Positions 16,946-26,386 of a stretch of DNA of 64,000 nucleotides are shown piece after piece (position 1 is the first letter of the stretch; the number at the start of each line of letters is the position of its first letter). Location of the stretch: contig JAEXGR010000032.1 in NCBI GenBank assembly GCA_023450745.1, positions 50,294 to 114,293 of the forward strand, given 5' to 3'. Under the pieces are notes generated by a model that saw only the letters and a list, made by a program, of their open reading frames with translations, made no database searches and was not told the origin of the DNA. Position numbers and translations under genes: made by a program. Origin of the DNA: Synergistota bacterium. GTDB lineage: Bacteria; Synergistota; Synergistia; Synergistales; Synergistaceae.

Positions 16946-18997
16946 ATGATGCACAGTAAGCAAAGATTTCTTTATACATTATTCCTGGCGGCGGCCATCT
17001 CTATCTCCGCCTGCGCCGCCCTCCCGGCCGCCGAGCCCGACCAGGAGGAGCTGAACCTGATCCAGGCGGCGCAGGAGATGCGCGCGGCCGGACGCGTGCA
17101 GCTCAACTTCAAAGACCTTGAGATGGCGAAGTTCATCCGCTTCATGTCGGAGCTGCTCGGCGAAAACATCCTTGTGAATCCCGGGGTGGCGGGCAAAGTC
17201 TCGGTAGTCTCGCCCAAGGCCGTCACGCTCAAAGAGGCGCGGCAGGTGATGCTCTCCGTGCTTGAGATGAACAACCTCTCGATACAGGATATGGAGGGCT
17301 ATTCAAAGGTGGTGCCGCTCTCCAGCGGCGGAACGGCGAGCAATATGGTCGTCAAGGGCGACCAGAGCGTCGACCCGAGCGATACGATCATGGTGCAGCT
17401 GGTGCCCTTGAGCTATGTCAAGGCCGGTTATGTCGTCTCGCCGCTCAAGACGGCGATTCCGCAGATACAGGTCTCCCCGATCGGCAACGGCAGCTCCGTG
17501 CTGCTCGTCGGCAAGGCCGCGCTGCTCTCCCGCGCCGCGGGCGTCATCCGCGCCATCGACGCCCCCGACAGCATCAGGACGATCAAGGTCTGCCCGCTCC
17601 AGTACGCGAACGCGAAGCTATTGGAGACGCAGCTCAACGCGATCGCCAAAGACGCCTCCTCCAAGCTCGCGGGCATGGTCACGGTCTCCGACGAACGCAC
17701 CAAGCGGATAATCATCGTCGGCAGCAGCCAGAACATCCGCGAGGCGGAGCGCATCATCAAATCCATCGACGTTCCCTCGCGCACCGAGAACTTCCACGTC
17801 TACCGGCTGAAAAACGCCGACGCGAAGACGGTGGCGGAGCAGCTCTCCCAGATACTCGCCGTCGCCGCGAAACTGTCGCCGGACCCCAAAGGGGCGATGC
17901 CCTCGACGGTCGTCCCCGACCTGCCGACGAACAGCCTCGTCTTCACCGCCTCGCAAGAGCAGTACAATTCCCTCAAAACGATACTCGAGCAGCTTGACAC
18001 GCAGCCGAAGCAGGTGCTGCTGCGCGGCATGATCGCCGAGGTCAGCCTCAACAAGCTCAACAGCGCCGGCATCGACTGGGCCGCCTGGGGCGGCGACCTC
18101 TTCGGCAGCATGGTCGTCGCGGGCAATGTGCAGCTGGGAAATACCGCCGTCCCCTCCGACATCCAGCAGCTTTACCAGAGCCTGATTACAAAGGAAGAGC
18201 TTGTTGAAAGAGACGGAAGCACCTATTCCGTCACAAACACTCAGGGCGCCGGCCTTGCCTACGCCTACATAAAGCTGCTCAACAAATTTGACGCGATCAA
18301 CATCCTCTCGATGCCGCGCCTCATGTGCACCGACAACCTCCAAAGTTCGCTCCAGGTGGGGCAGGTCATCCCGCAGCTCAAGGGCAGCCTCACAAACCAG
18401 ACAAACACCAACTCGGTGACGAACAGCTACGAATACAAAGACGTCGGCCTCATCCTCACGGTGACGCCGCACATCCGAAGCGGCAACCTCGTCGCGCTTG
18501 AGATAGAGCAGCGTATTGAGGATCTGATGACGACGACGAACTCCGTCACGCCGATAACCTCCAAACGCGAGGTCAAAACCAGCGTCCTCGTCGCGAACGG
18601 CGAGACGGTCGTCATCGGCGGGCTCATCAAAGAAGCGGAGAAGGAGCTGAAAAACCGCGTGCCGCTCTTCTCCTACATCCCGCTGATCGGCAACCTCTTC
18701 AAATCACAGGAAAAACAGCGCGAAAAGGTCGATCTCATGATCTTCCTCACCCCCTACATCCTGGAGACGCCGCAGCACGCCTCAAAGATAACGAACGAAA
18801 TCATCACCGACGGGCAGCGGCTCAGCGAAGCCGAGCGCATCCTGCTGCAGCGCAACAACGATGATTACCTGAAATCGACAAAACAGCAGGGCATCACGCG
18901 GGAAATGCTCGACCCGCACGGACAGCTCCCCGGCGCGGCCGCCTCCGGCGATGTGAAGCCGCAGGAAAAGGCTCCCGCAAATAGCGCGGATAAATAA
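16946..18997 (+). CDS. gspD: Type II secretion secretin GspD
   Basis: The outer-membrane channel of the system, 683 residues. An N-terminal export signal (~5-26) is followed by the N0 domain (VQLNFKDLEMAKFIRFMSELLG), three N1/N2/N3 repeats (IRTIKVCPLQYANAKLLETQ; ENFHVYRLKNADAKTVAEQL) and the C-terminal secretin domain with VGLILTVTPHIRSGNLVALE and VIGGLIKEAEKELKNRVPL. The signal contains ISAC, which could be a lipobox, so a lipid-anchored secretin is possible. TTAGGAGTGG precedes the ATG. A 110-base gap separates it from the preceding pseudopilin gene. Confidence 0.93.
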   Translation: MMHSKQRFLYTLFLAAAISISACAALPAAEPDQEELNLIQAAQEMRAAGRVQLNFKDLEMAKFIRFMSELLGENILVNPGVAGKVSVVSPKAVTLKEARQVMLSVLEMNNLSIQDMEGYSKVVPLSSGGTASNMVVKGDQSVDPSDTIMVQLVPLSYVKAGYVVSPLKTAIPQIQVSPIGNGSSVLLVGKAALLSRAAGVIRAIDAPDSIRTIKVCPLQYANAKLLETQLNAIAKDASSKLAGMVTVSDERTKRIIIVGSSQNIREAERIIKSIDVPSRTENFHVYRLKNADAKTVAEQLSQILAVAAKLSPDPKGAMPSTVVPDLPTNSLVFTASQEQYNSLKTILEQLDTQPKQVLLRGMIAEVSLNKLNSAGIDWAAWGGDLFGSMVVAGNVQLGNTAVPSDIQQLYQSLITKEELVERDGSTYSVTNTQGAGLAYAYIKLLNKFDAINILSMPRLMCTDNLQSSLQVGQVIPQLKGSLTNQTNTNSVTNSYEYKDVGLILTVTPHIRSGNLVALEIEQRIEDLMTTTNSVTPITSKREVKTSVLVANGETVVIGGLIKEAEKELKNRVPLFSYIPLIGNLFKSQEKQREKVDLMIFLTPYILETPQHASKITNEIITDGQRLSEAERILLQRNNDDYLKSTKQQGITREMLDPHGQLPGAAASGDVKPQEKAPANSADK

Positions 18998-19001
18998 TAA
19001 A

Positions 19002-20498
19002 ATGACGGGTAAGTCCTTAAAAGATCTGAACATCACGCCCGAAAACGTCCTTGAGCTCATCCCTTCGGGGGTGAGCCTTGACGCGCTGCGCGACAAATGC
19101 TTCGTCCCCATCGCGCGCGACGAACAGATCGTCACCTTCGCCGCCGCCGACCTCTCGTGCGTCGTTGAGACGCAGCTGCTCGCGGCCTCGATGGGGGCCA
19201 GCGCAAGCACGCTGCTCTTTCCGCCCGCCGAGATACAGAACCTCATCCGCGGCCTTTACGATATCAAGAGCGGCGTCGGGCAGGATACGCTGAACGCCAT
19301 CGAAGAGGTGGACGACCTCTCCGAGCTCGCGCGCCAGGAGGTCATGAGCGACAGCGTCGACGCGCCGGTCGTGAAACTCGTCAACGGCATCCTCATGGAG
19401 TCGCTGCGCGAACGCGCGACGGACATCCATATCGAACCATACGAGGACCGCGTCGCCGTGCGTTACCGGGTAGACGGCGTGCTCTCGGATAAATATTCCC
19501 TCTCCAAAGGCCATCAGGCCCCTGTGACGAGCCGCATCAAGGTCATGGCCAACATGGACATCGCCGAGCGCTTCGTGCCGCAGGACGGGCGCATCGGCAT
19601 CAGCCTTGGAGACCGCCTCGTGGATATCCGCGTCAGCTCGCTGCCGACGCAGCACGGCGAACGCCTTGTGCTGCGCCTGCTCGACAAGACGCGCGGCCTG
19701 CTCACTTTGGAGGATCTCGGCATGAAGGCCCACGAACGGGAGCGGATTGAAAACCTCATCCGCCGCCCCAACGGCATGATCCTCTTCACCGGTCCTACCG
19801 GCTCCGGCAAAAGCACGAGCCTTTACGCGATCCTTCAGGCCCTCGCGCGTCCGCAGGTGAACATCATCACTGTCGAAGACCCGATTGAATACGACCTGCC
19901 CGGCGTGGGGCAGGTGCAGGTGAACGAAAAGGCGGGGCTCACCTTCGCCAATACCCTGCGCTCGATACTGCGCCAGGACCCGGACATCATCATGATCGGA
20001 GAAATGCGCGACTTCGACACCGCGCATATCGGCATACAGGCCTCACTGACGGGACACCTGGTCTTCTCGACGCTGCACACGAACGATTCCATCAGCGCCG
20101 TCACTCGCCTTTCGGACATGGGAGTCGAGCCCTACCTCATCTCCGGCTCGCTGCTCGGCGTCGTCGCCCAGCGGCTTGTGCGCCGGGTCTGCCCGCACTG
20201 TAAAAAAGAGATTCCCACCTCCGGCGTCGTCCTCAAAAACGGCATCGAAAGAGCCTGGCGCGGCGCGGGCTGCGAGCTCTGCAACGGCACCGGCTACCAC
20301 GGCCGCTTCGGCCTCTACGAACAGTTCGACGTCACGCCGGAAATACAGGATGCCATCGCCAGAAGCGCGCCGCTGCACGAACTCAAGAGCCTCGCGCGCG
20401 CCGGAGGCTTCGCCACCCTGCTGGAGCTTGGCTTGCAGGCCGTCCGCGAGGGAGAGACGACGCCCGAAGAGATGCTCCGCGTCGTCGGCGAGGTGTAG
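19002..20498 (+). CDS. gspE: Type II secretion ATPase GspE
   Basis: Cytoplasmic hexameric ATPase powering pseudopilus assembly (498 residues). The N-terminal domain (~10-80) docks on GspL. The catalytic core has Walker A GPTGSGKSTSLYA, an Asp box ITVEDPIEY, Walker B-like DIIMIGEMRD and the His box LVFSTLHTND. A tetracysteine zinc site (CPHC at ~398, then CELC) marks the GspE subfamily. It begins 4 bases after gspD and is followed 3 bases later by gspF. Confidence 0.95.
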   Translation: MTGKSLKDLNITPENVLELIPSGVSLDALRDKCFVPIARDEQIVTFAAADLSCVVETQLLAASMGASASTLLFPPAEIQNLIRGLYDIKSGVGQDTLNAIEEVDDLSELARQEVMSDSVDAPVVKLVNGILMESLRERATDIHIEPYEDRVAVRYRVDGVLSDKYSLSKGHQAPVTSRIKVMANMDIAERFVPQDGRIGISLGDRLVDIRVSSLPTQHGERLVLRLLDKTRGLLTLEDLGMKAHERERIENLIRRPNGMILFTGPTGSGKSTSLYAILQALARPQVNIITVEDPIEYDLPGVGQVQVNEKAGLTFANTLRSILRQDPDIIMIGEMRDFDTAHIGIQASLTGHLVFSTLHTNDSISAVTRLSDMGVEPYLISGSLLGVVAQRLVRRVCPHCKKEIPTSGVVLKNGIERAWRGAGCELCNGTGYHGRFGLYEQFDVTPEIQDAIARSAPLHELKSLARAGGFATLLELGLQAVREGETTPEEMLRVVGEV

Positions 20499-20501
20499 CG
20501 G

Positions 20502-21671
20502 ATGCCGCTCTTTAAGGCCGAAGTCTACACTCTCGCGGGAGAAAAAAAACAGCTCCGCAAAGAGGCGGCGAGCGAAAACGACCTGCTGCGCGAACTGGGA
20601 GAAGAAAAATATGTGATCATCAGCGTGCGGGAGGAAAAGCCGCGCACCTGGTCCTTCGCCGGAAAGTCGCGGCGCAAAAACCTTACGCTCGAAGAGCAGC
20701 ACCTTTTCTGCACCACCCTCTCCTCCTTCATGCGCAGCGGCCTCTCGATGACCGAGGTCTTGCGCCTGCTGCAAAAACAGACGCGCGACAAGAACCTCAG
20801 GCCGATATACACTCAACTGAGAGAATCGGTGGAGGGCGGACGCTCATTGGCCGGCTCGATGACGGCGCAGGGCGTCTTCCGCCCGAGCCTCATCGGCATG
20901 GTGGAATCCGGGGAAAAATCCGCTTCGCTTGCCGACATCCTGGAAAAGGCGGGAGAACTCATCCAGAACGAAATCTCGCTGCGCCGCAAGATTCAGTCGT
21001 CGCTGACCTATCCGGTGCTGATGCTCGTCGTCGGGCTCGGGGTCGTCGTTTTTCTCCTGAGCTTCGTCGTGCCGCGCCTTACGGCGCTCGTGGTGGAGTC
21101 GGGCGCCGAGCTGCCGTTTATAACAAAGATGCTCATCTTCGTCTCCGACGCCGTGCGCGTCGGTTTCCTGCCCTTCCTTGCCGTCGTGGCCCTGATCGTC
21201 TTCTGGATGCGCCGCAACAATAAAAAAATCACCCTGCACATGTTCCGCGACGTTCGCGACAACCTTACCTTCGCGCTGATCTTCAGCCAGACCGGCACGC
21301 TGCTGCGCGCCGGCATCCCGCTCGTGCAGGCGCTGAAATTGACGGAGCCGCTGGACCCCGTCAAAGGACGCCTGTCGACCGTCGCCGAACACATCCGCCA
21401 GGGCTACCGCTTTTCTCAGGCGCTCGAAAAAGAGGGCTCGTTCCCCGAAGAGATCGTAACGATAATCCGTGTCGGCGAAAGCGGCAGCAACCTGCCGGAC
21501 GCCGCCGTGCGCCTCGGCTCCAGCTGCTGGGAATACGCCCAGTCCTCAATGCAGAAATGGGCCACCCTTGCCGAACCGATGATAATCCTTATAATGGGAG
21601 TACTGGTAGGCTTCGTCGTAGTGGCGGTGCTGCTGCCGATATTCGATTTGTCAAGTCTGGCGGGGAGGTAG
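20502..21671 (+). CDS. gspF: Type II secretion inner-membrane platform protein GspF
   Basis: A polytopic platform protein (389 residues) with two repeated T2SSF domains. The first includes LFCTTLSSFMRSGLSMTEVL and the second FALIFSQTGTLLRAGIPLVQ, each with a conserved GEKSA/GESGS element. Membrane helices lie at ~165-190, 220-240 and 365-385. It ends the secretion operon; downstream base composition changes abruptly to AT-rich. Confidence 0.93.
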   Translation: MPLFKAEVYTLAGEKKQLRKEAASENDLLRELGEEKYVIISVREEKPRTWSFAGKSRRKNLTLEEQHLFCTTLSSFMRSGLSMTEVLRLLQKQTRDKNLRPIYTQLRESVEGGRSLAGSMTAQGVFRPSLIGMVESGEKSASLADILEKAGELIQNEISLRRKIQSSLTYPVLMLVVGLGVVVFLLSFVVPRLTALVVESGAELPFITKMLIFVSDAVRVGFLPFLAVVALIVFWMRRNNKKITLHMFRDVRDNLTFALIFSQTGTLLRAGIPLVQALKLTEPLDPVKGRLSTVAEHIRQGYRFSQALEKEGSFPEEIVTIIRVGESGSNLPDAAVRLGSSCWEYAQSSMQKWATLAEPMIILIMGVLVGFVVVAVLLPIFDLSSLAGR

Positions 21672-21882
21672 GATGGTACCGAAAATCGTTTATTGGAATC
21701 AATAATTAACTTGCTAAAATGACGCTGAAGGTAACCAACTGCCGTAGGTATCGAGGTATCGCTTTTTATTGTTGGTGGCTGGAACGGAGGATTTTTACCT
21801 TCCTAGTTTGTCCTGTAGTTGGTATAATTGCTTTTGTTGTTGAATATCAAGAGCGAAACTGAAAATATAGGTGAGTGTCCGC
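21672..21882. other. Spacer at the composition break between secretion operon and glycan locus
   Basis: This 210-base stretch has no gene. It is where the GC-rich secretion operon gives way to AT-rich sequence. It contains TATAAT at 21823-21828, a possible -10 for the glycan locus, but I see no convincing -35 at the right distance. Confidence 0.4.
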
Positions 21883-22932
21883 ATGCTAAATCTTTATGTC
21901 CCATATACCAGTTACAATGTACTTCTATCGATGGCAGTAGCGGCATCGTACCCAGATGACGACAATTTCATGTTGCTTGTCGGGTGGACTCAGAATTTAA
22001 AAGAAACCGCCGACGTTCTATCCAAGATATTTTTCAAAAATAATATGCGTTATGTTGCTCTTCAAAAGGCGAACATCGAGGATTCCAATATAAGAAATTT
22101 TTTCCTCAAAAAACGAAATTTAAAAACATTGGAACAGGAGATTAAGCAACTACCGTCTGTTGACAGGGTATTTTATATTCAAGAGTGGAATGTTTATACG
22201 ACTTATGCGGTTCATATGGCGCAGAGGATGAATCCGTCAGTCAGTTTCAATTTTCTTGATGACGGTATATACACCTATGTTGAAACTGATAAGAAACGCA
22301 AAAACTGTCTTGAGAAAGCTGCGGATAGGCTTGTATATGGCGCATGGCATGTTAACTCCAATGTCCCTGGGGCGTTACGCAATGATTGTTCGGTATATGC
22401 ATTGTTTCCTGAATTATTGCCTGGAATATATGAAGATAAAGAGAAAATAAAAATAAATATGAAACTGCTATTAGAACAAATAGATGACCATGCGTTAGCA
22501 GTACAAGCTCATACCTTAACAGAGTGCGATATAAACACAATAATTGCGACTGATTTCAATTCTTGTTATGCCAGTAATGAATATAAGAATATTATTTCTT
22601 CAATAATAACAGATTGCCATGAACGCAGTTTGAAAACGGCCATTAAGCGCCATCCTGCTGATGATGGACAGGTAGATTTTAACCCAATCGGACTTAAGAC
22701 CCAAGAGCTTTTGTCATACATTCCTATAGAATTGTATTACCTACGTTTTCGTAAATCGTTAAAAAAAATTGTTGGCGGTCTCAGTACGGCATTACTTACT
22801 GCGCGCACTATGTTGCCAGATGCTGAAATAGAGTCTGTTGTTTCCAGAAAATATATGGAATGTGATGAAAACGCTGAAAAAATATTAAGGCTTTTTTCTC
22901 GGTTTGGCGTGAAAATAACGTTGGTTGAATAA
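21883..22932 (+). CDS. Polysialyltransferase-like glycosyltransferase
   Basis: A 349-residue protein resembling the bacterial alpha-2,8-polysialyltransferase/GT52 type group, which transfer sialic acid or similar sugars to surface glycans. Supporting features are the N-terminal Rossmann-like start LNLYVPYTSYNVLLSMAVA, the central FYIQEWNVYTTYAVHMAQ followed by FLDDG, and the late AIKRHP motif typical of this fold. I prefer ATG 21883, because AGGTGAG at 21869-21875 is spaced for it; a GTG at 21871 is possible. It opens the AT-rich glycan locus. The sugar donor is unknown. Confidence 0.6.
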   Translation: MLNLYVPYTSYNVLLSMAVAASYPDDDNFMLLVGWTQNLKETADVLSKIFFKNNMRYVALQKANIEDSNIRNFFLKKRNLKTLEQEIKQLPSVDRVFYIQEWNVYTTYAVHMAQRMNPSVSFNFLDDGIYTYVETDKKRKNCLEKAADRLVYGAWHVNSNVPGALRNDCSVYALFPELLPGIYEDKEKIKINMKLLLEQIDDHALAVQAHTLTECDINTIIATDFNSCYASNEYKNIISSIITDCHERSLKTAIKRHPADDGQVDFNPIGLKTQELLSYIPIELYYLRFRKSLKKIVGGLSTALLTARTMLPDAEIESVVSRKYMECDENAEKILRLFSRFGVKITLVE

Positions 22933-23105
22933 ACAATGTTTGTCTTTTGCTAGAATAAATCAATAAATACGGCTCTATTAGTTGAGTGGGCAAAGAGATA
23001 TAAACAGCTAACTGTGATTTTGAGTATGTAGTACTATAAATGAATGTCAAGTTAATGTTAATAGATAGCAGAAAAATCATGATTTATGAAAGAAGTGTTT
23101 AATGG

Positions 23106-24386
23106 ATGTATTTATTTAGAAATTGTGTGATACTTGCGTTTAATAAATTGTTCGGCGCAGAGTTTGATAGATTTCGGTTAGGTCAGCTATTTTTTATTTC
23201 TGCGGTTACATTTGGCTTGCTTTTTAGTGATACAACGAGAAAAATATTAATAATAAGTTCATTGTTTTGTTTAACTAAAACACAGATAAAAGAGAACTTT
23301 TATATTTCCTGGTCAACACAACAGAAAACGACCGGTTGTATATTGTTGTTTTTATGCTTATGGATTTTTTTTATACCATTATTCTTTGGAGTAGATCCGA
23401 TACTGATACGGCTACAATCAACTGGTTGGGGCATTGAGCTTTTCGTATTTATGTGGGCGACTTTACTTTTTGCTAAAGACTTTTTTTTTATTGAAAATAT
23501 CAAAAAATTCGCAATAATTACCTGCATCTCATATTCTGTTTTTGCCTTGTGTCAACGGTTTTCACTGGGATTTGTCATCGATTTCTCAAATTGGCCTATG
23601 AGCCTTGGGGCATGGAGTGTCGGTACAATTCTTTCCGTATTGTTGCCATGGATGTTATATGATGTAATAGTAGAAACATCAAGCAAGAAGACAATCTTTT
23701 TACTTTTTGCTCTTACTGTAACTTCAATAGTACTTTTTTTAACGCTTTATACTACCTTTTGGTTGGTACTGCTGATATATATGGCGATTGTTTTGTGTAT
23801 TATGGGGTTATTTTTTAAAGACTATTTTCAAAAATTATTTTTTTTGATGATATTGTTATCTATAATAGTAATTGTCGCCCTATATTGTGCCTCTCATTTT
23901 TATAAAAATTTATATGATGGTCTATTTATACAGTTTAGCCAGTTATCATTGAGTGAGTTTAATGCGGAAAAATTTACGAATAGCCGTTATCATATTTGGG
24001 TAGAGGCTGTAAATTTTATAAACCTGCGTCCAATATTAGGATATGGTTGGGCCGAGTTTGCTGATTTTTCCGTCGAACAAAGGGGGCATACGCATTGTGC
24101 CTTCCTTCAGGCCGCTTGGACTGCAGGCTGGCCGGCAATGGTTTTACTCATATCGTTTTTAATGAATTTAACATATCGCTGTTTATCCTTAATGAAAAAA
24201 CAAGGTAAATTACTTATTGTGCCCTTCGTAGTTTTATTGGTAATCCTTGCATATTTTGCTTGCGGTGCGTTAGACGATATGTTTAGGGCAACAAGGCGGA
24301 TTGTGACTTTATATTGGGTAACTTTTATGTTGATGCTCACTCCATTGGTCGACTATAATGAAGCAGATAGTGATGCTAATCTATGA
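23106..24386 (+). CDS. O-antigen polymerase/ligase-like membrane protein
   Basis: A 426-residue, very hydrophobic protein with about 11-12 helices and a large extracytoplasmic loop near residues 275-340. The loop has RPILGYGWAEFADF and the following RGHTHCAFLQAAWTAGWPA, which matches the H-N/T-x-x-L pattern of Wzy/WaaL proteins. It is AT-rich, unlike the paralogue at 9.7 kb. In a glycan cluster with several glycosyltransferases it is more likely the repeat-unit polymerase than the ligase; that is an inference. Confidence 0.7.
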   Translation: MYLFRNCVILAFNKLFGAEFDRFRLGQLFFISAVTFGLLFSDTTRKILIISSLFCLTKTQIKENFYISWSTQQKTTGCILLFLCLWIFFIPLFFGVDPILIRLQSTGWGIELFVFMWATLLFAKDFFFIENIKKFAIITCISYSVFALCQRFSLGFVIDFSNWPMSLGAWSVGTILSVLLPWMLYDVIVETSSKKTIFLLFALTVTSIVLFLTLYTTFWLVLLIYMAIVLCIMGLFFKDYFQKLFFLMILLSIIVIVALYCASHFYKNLYDGLFIQFSQLSLSEFNAEKFTNSRYHIWVEAVNFINLRPILGYGWAEFADFSVEQRGHTHCAFLQAAWTAGWPAMVLLISFLMNLTYRCLSLMKKQGKLLIVPFVVLLVILAYFACGALDDMFRATRRIVTLYWVTFMLMLTPLVDYNEADSDANL

Positions 24387-24398
24387 CGGAGGTATATT

Positions 24399-25316
24399 AT
24401 GACTTTTAAAATTTTGATAGGAAGTCCAGTGAAGCAAAAAGAGCATATTCTAAGAGAATTCCTCACGTCATTGGGAGAATTGAATATAACAGATTGTATC
24501 GTGGATTATTTTTTTGTTGACGACTGTGATGAGCAAACGCCTTCCGATATGTTATTAAAATTTAAACCGGGCGATGCAAGCGTATTTATAGTAAAAGCTA
24601 CGTCAATAACTAAAAATGGCAGTAATTACGACTTGCATAATTGGGATTATAATATAATTGACAGAATTGCTGATTTAAAAAATTGGATAATAGATTTTGC
24701 CCGCCAGAAGGGCTACGATTATCTATTTCTGATCGATTCGGATATAGTGTTGCACACTGAAACTCTACAGCGTTTGTTGTTCTTGAAAAAAGATATCGTC
24801 TCTAATGTTTTTTGGACAAAAATATCCAAGTGGGACTATTACGAACCTCAAGTGTGGCTTATGGATCAGCGATGGTTTTTTGATCCTTCGGATACTAGAG
24901 CGAAGAGTAAAATATTTCGTACGGCGAAACATATGGAATTTATAGAAATGCTTAAGGAAAAGGGAACTTACAAGGTCGGCGGGCTAGGTGCTTGCACTTT
25001 AATTTCAAGAAAGGTCCTTATGGCTGGCGTTAATTTTTCTAAATTGTATAATATTTCATTTTGGGGAGAAGATAGAGCTTTTTGTATAAGAGCCGTAGCA
25101 GCTGGTTTTGAGTTGTATGTAGATACGTTTTATCCTGCATATCATATCTATAGAGAAAATTATCTTTCCGGTGTCTCGGATTTTAAAAAGAACGGATTCA
25201 GTTTTGAAAAAGAAATGGATAATCTGTCGATAGGGGATAAGTTGAAAAGATTATTCAGAACTGTAAAAATCGTGTTAAGGTGCAATTTATATCGTTGGCT
25301 ATATAAAAAAGACTGA
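24399..25316 (+). CDS. Glycosyltransferase, GT-A fold
   Basis: A 305-residue putative glycosyltransferase. The metal/nucleotide-sugar site is YLFLIDSDIVLHTETL (DSD at ~112-114), preceded by a DxxD-rich N-terminal beta-alpha region. ISFWGEDRAFCIRAVAAGFE near residue 225 is the ED-type catalytic end of GT2-like enzymes. The call is GT-A superfamily; no specific sugar can be assigned. GGAGG lies 6-7 bases upstream of the ATG. It follows the polymerase by 12 bases and is co-directional with the locus. Confidence 0.7.
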   Translation: MTFKILIGSPVKQKEHILREFLTSLGELNITDCIVDYFFVDDCDEQTPSDMLLKFKPGDASVFIVKATSITKNGSNYDLHNWDYNIIDRIADLKNWIIDFARQKGYDYLFLIDSDIVLHTETLQRLLFLKKDIVSNVFWTKISKWDYYEPQVWLMDQRWFFDPSDTRAKSKIFRTAKHMEFIEMLKEKGTYKVGGLGACTLISRKVLMAGVNFSKLYNISFWGEDRAFCIRAVAAGFELYVDTFYPAYHIYRENYLSGVSDFKKNGFSFEKEMDNLSIGDKLKRLFRTVKIVLRCNLYRWLYKKD

Positions 25317-25356
25317 ATCGTTATATTTATACGAGTTTTGGAAGAGGTATGATCAC

Positions 25357-26364
25357 ATGTATCCGCTAATAAGTGTAATCGTTCCGGTCTACAATATCAG
25401 GGACAGAGTTGGATTTATGGTCGATTCCCTTGTGAAGCAAGACTACAGCAGTTTAGAAATTGTCTTGGTCGACGACGCCTCCACTGATGGTTCTCTGTTA
25501 AATGCGAAAAAAATCGTGGCAGATAATGCGTTGCACAATGTTTTTGTTATCAGCCATGATAAAAATAAAGGTGTTTCTGCGGCGAGAAATACGGGACTTA
25601 GGGCGGCAAGAGGGGAGTATGTTGTTTTTGTGGACGGAGACGATATGGTGGAGGAGAGATTCGTCTCGGTTTTATATGAAACAATTTCGAAAAATAACAG
25701 CGACTTTGCCGCCTGCGGTTACAAAACCCTTGAAGTGAGAAATGGAACAGAGGTACAGCATTGTCTTTTGGTGCCCTCCAATATAAGCAATGAAGATATT
25801 CTTGCCGGGCGCATACTGAATAAAATAGAGATCTCGCATTGGGCAACATTGTTTAGAAAAGATTTTCTTATTAAAAATGACCTGTTCTATGAAGAAGGCT
25901 GCACCGCGGGCGAAGATATTGAATTCCTTATAAAAATGTTATGCCACAGTAAAAAAGCCTCTTTTTACGAAGGATGCCTATATATTTATGTTCAACACGA
26001 AAATATGGGATCTCGAAAAGAGATAAAGAAGAACGACAAGAAGATAGAGCGTTACCTGCACCATACAGAGGCGCATTTCAGAGAAGCTGAATATATTAAA
26101 AAATATACTGATAGTAAAAAATTATATAAGCTTGCGGAATATATGATTCTTCCACAGGCTTATTTAAGACTGCTGTCTGCATACGCAATGAAAAACGACA
26201 AAATAGCGTTTTACGAAACGTTAGAATCTAAAAGGGTAAGGTCTGTACTTTTGCAAAGTTACAAATCTTTCTGCAACAAGCCGGAGGTATTTCTAAGGGC
26301 CTGTGCCGTTTTATTATTGCCTAGTGTATACTATAAAAAATATCGCAATTATTTGAATGACTGA
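25357..26364 (+). CDS. Family 2 glycosyltransferase
   Basis: A 335-residue GT2 enzyme of the surface-glycan locus. The N-terminus has the classic SVIVPVYNIRDRVGFMVDSL, LVDDASTDGS and VSAARNTGLRAARGEYVVFV, followed by DGDDM, the metal-binding site. The C-terminal region (~190-330) is helical and Lys-rich. It transfers an unknown sugar from a nucleotide donor to a lipid-linked acceptor on the cytoplasmic face. A GAAGAGG site precedes the ATG. Confidence 0.85.
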   Translation: MYPLISVIVPVYNIRDRVGFMVDSLVKQDYSSLEIVLVDDASTDGSLLNAKKIVADNALHNVFVISHDKNKGVSAARNTGLRAARGEYVVFVDGDDMVEERFVSVLYETISKNNSDFAACGYKTLEVRNGTEVQHCLLVPSNISNEDILAGRILNKIEISHWATLFRKDFLIKNDLFYEEGCTAGEDIEFLIKMLCHSKKASFYEGCLYIYVQHENMGSRKEIKKNDKKIERYLHHTEAHFREAEYIKKYTDSKKLYKLAEYMILPQAYLRLLSAYAMKNDKIAFYETLESKRVRSVLLQSYKSFCNKPEVFLRACAVLLLPSVYYKKYRNYLND

Positions 26365-26386
26365 TTTGGAGAGAGTTGATTGAAAA

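Noticed and set aside
11510..21671. Type IV pilus operon
   Set aside because: The set includes GspC (PDZ), GspK, GspL/M/N and a tetracysteine GspE, and lacks PilT, PilM/N/O and a major pilin; this fits a type II secretion system better.
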